Shown here: piece after piece, positions 21,659 through 21,696 of the stretch | Layout: every line of letters begins with the position of its first letter | Numbering within the stretch: the first letter of the stretch is position 1 | From: Actinomycetes bacterium | Lineage (GTDB): Bacteria; Actinomycetota; Actinomycetes; Actinomycetales; Microbacteriaceae | Reading direction: 5' to 3' | NCBI GenBank assembly: GCA_021793715.1 | Contig: JAJYSF010000001.1 | Location: 1 to 21,696, forward strand | Length of the DNA stretch: 21,696 nucleotides | Position numbers and translations under genes: made by a program | The notes under the pieces: generated by a model | What the model was told of the DNA's origin: nothing | The model's database searches: none | What the model saw: only the letters and a program-made list of their open reading frames with translations

Positions 21659-21696
21659 GTCGCAATCCTGGGGTGCTCGTCCTCTGTACGAGGTGA
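21657..21696 (+). CDS. Start of a probable ArsR-family regulator, cut by window end
   Basis: Only 13 codons are present, reading MSQSWGARPLYEV. The PLYEV segment resembles the lead-in of actinobacterial ArsR/SmtB-type regulators, which normally continues as a K..LFKALGHP..R.R.L helix; this comes from memory and cannot be confirmed here. Support comes from the operator-like dyad over the promoter and start. There is no Shine-Dalgarno, so the message is likely leaderless or nearly so. Confidence 0.5.
   Translation, partial: MSQSWGARPLYEV

Noticed and set aside
1..21696. CRISPR array, insertion sequence, prophage or conjugative element
   Set aside because: No regularly spaced direct repeats, transposase, integrase or terminal inverted repeats were found on reading both strands.

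Overview
The window looks like part of the chromosome of a high-GC Gram-positive bacterium, most likely an actinobacterium of the Microbacteriaceae type (Microbacterium-like). This is inferred from the very G/C-rich third codon positions, frequent GTG starts, several TAnnnT boxes placed about 6 nt before a start codon (leaderless style), an actinobacterial HtrA architecture, and the mix of gene families. No prophage, insertion sequence, integrase or CRISPR array was seen. The taxonomic call is from general knowledge and not from a search.

Region 1 (1-8347) reads as a cell-envelope / teichoic-acid-like polymer locus. It holds the 5' end of an ABC transporter ATPase, a LicC-like nucleotidyltransferase, a short unknown ORF, an XRE regulator, two tandem paralogues of a divergent CDP-glycerol glycerophosphotransferase-like family, a family 2 glycosyltransferase with C-terminal membrane helices, and two canonical CDP-glycerol glycerophosphotransferases joined by a 4-nt stop/start overlap. 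The inferred logic is an activated polyol- or choline-phosphate donor, several phosphotransferases and a sugar transferase decorating or building a wall polymer.

Region 2 (8395-15283) is mostly housekeeping and small regulatory units. It contains a membrane-anchored HtrA-like protease with a PDZ domain. An aminotransferase lies tail to tail with a nitrilase-superfamily (omega-amidase-like) hydrolase. The initiator tRNA(fMet) is followed by a strong hairpin terminator. A CynX/NimT-type MFS exporter is divergent from a GntR/FadR regulator. A membrane-anchored DUF4352-like protein is preceded by a small overlapping ORF that contains a 22-bp perfect palindrome.

Region 3 (15305-20959) is a catabolic module. 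A transketolase is divergent from a ROK-family repressor-like protein, which is followed by PTS IIA, IIB and IIC genes of the ascorbate (Ula) type. No ascorbate-specific catabolic enzymes are present; transketolase next to this PTS suggests a pentose- or pentitol-like substrate feeding the pentose-phosphate pathway. A 10-6-10 inverted repeat lies in the shared tkt/ROK promoter region, and a separate promoter candidate precedes the PTS genes.

Region 4 (20981-21696) holds a DUF892 (YciE/YciF-like) ferritin-fold protein convergent with the PTS operon, and the first 13 codons of a probable ArsR-type regulator with a dyad overlapping its -10 box and start codon. No gene-free stretch exceeds 300 bases; the longest are 295-507 and 21464-21656.
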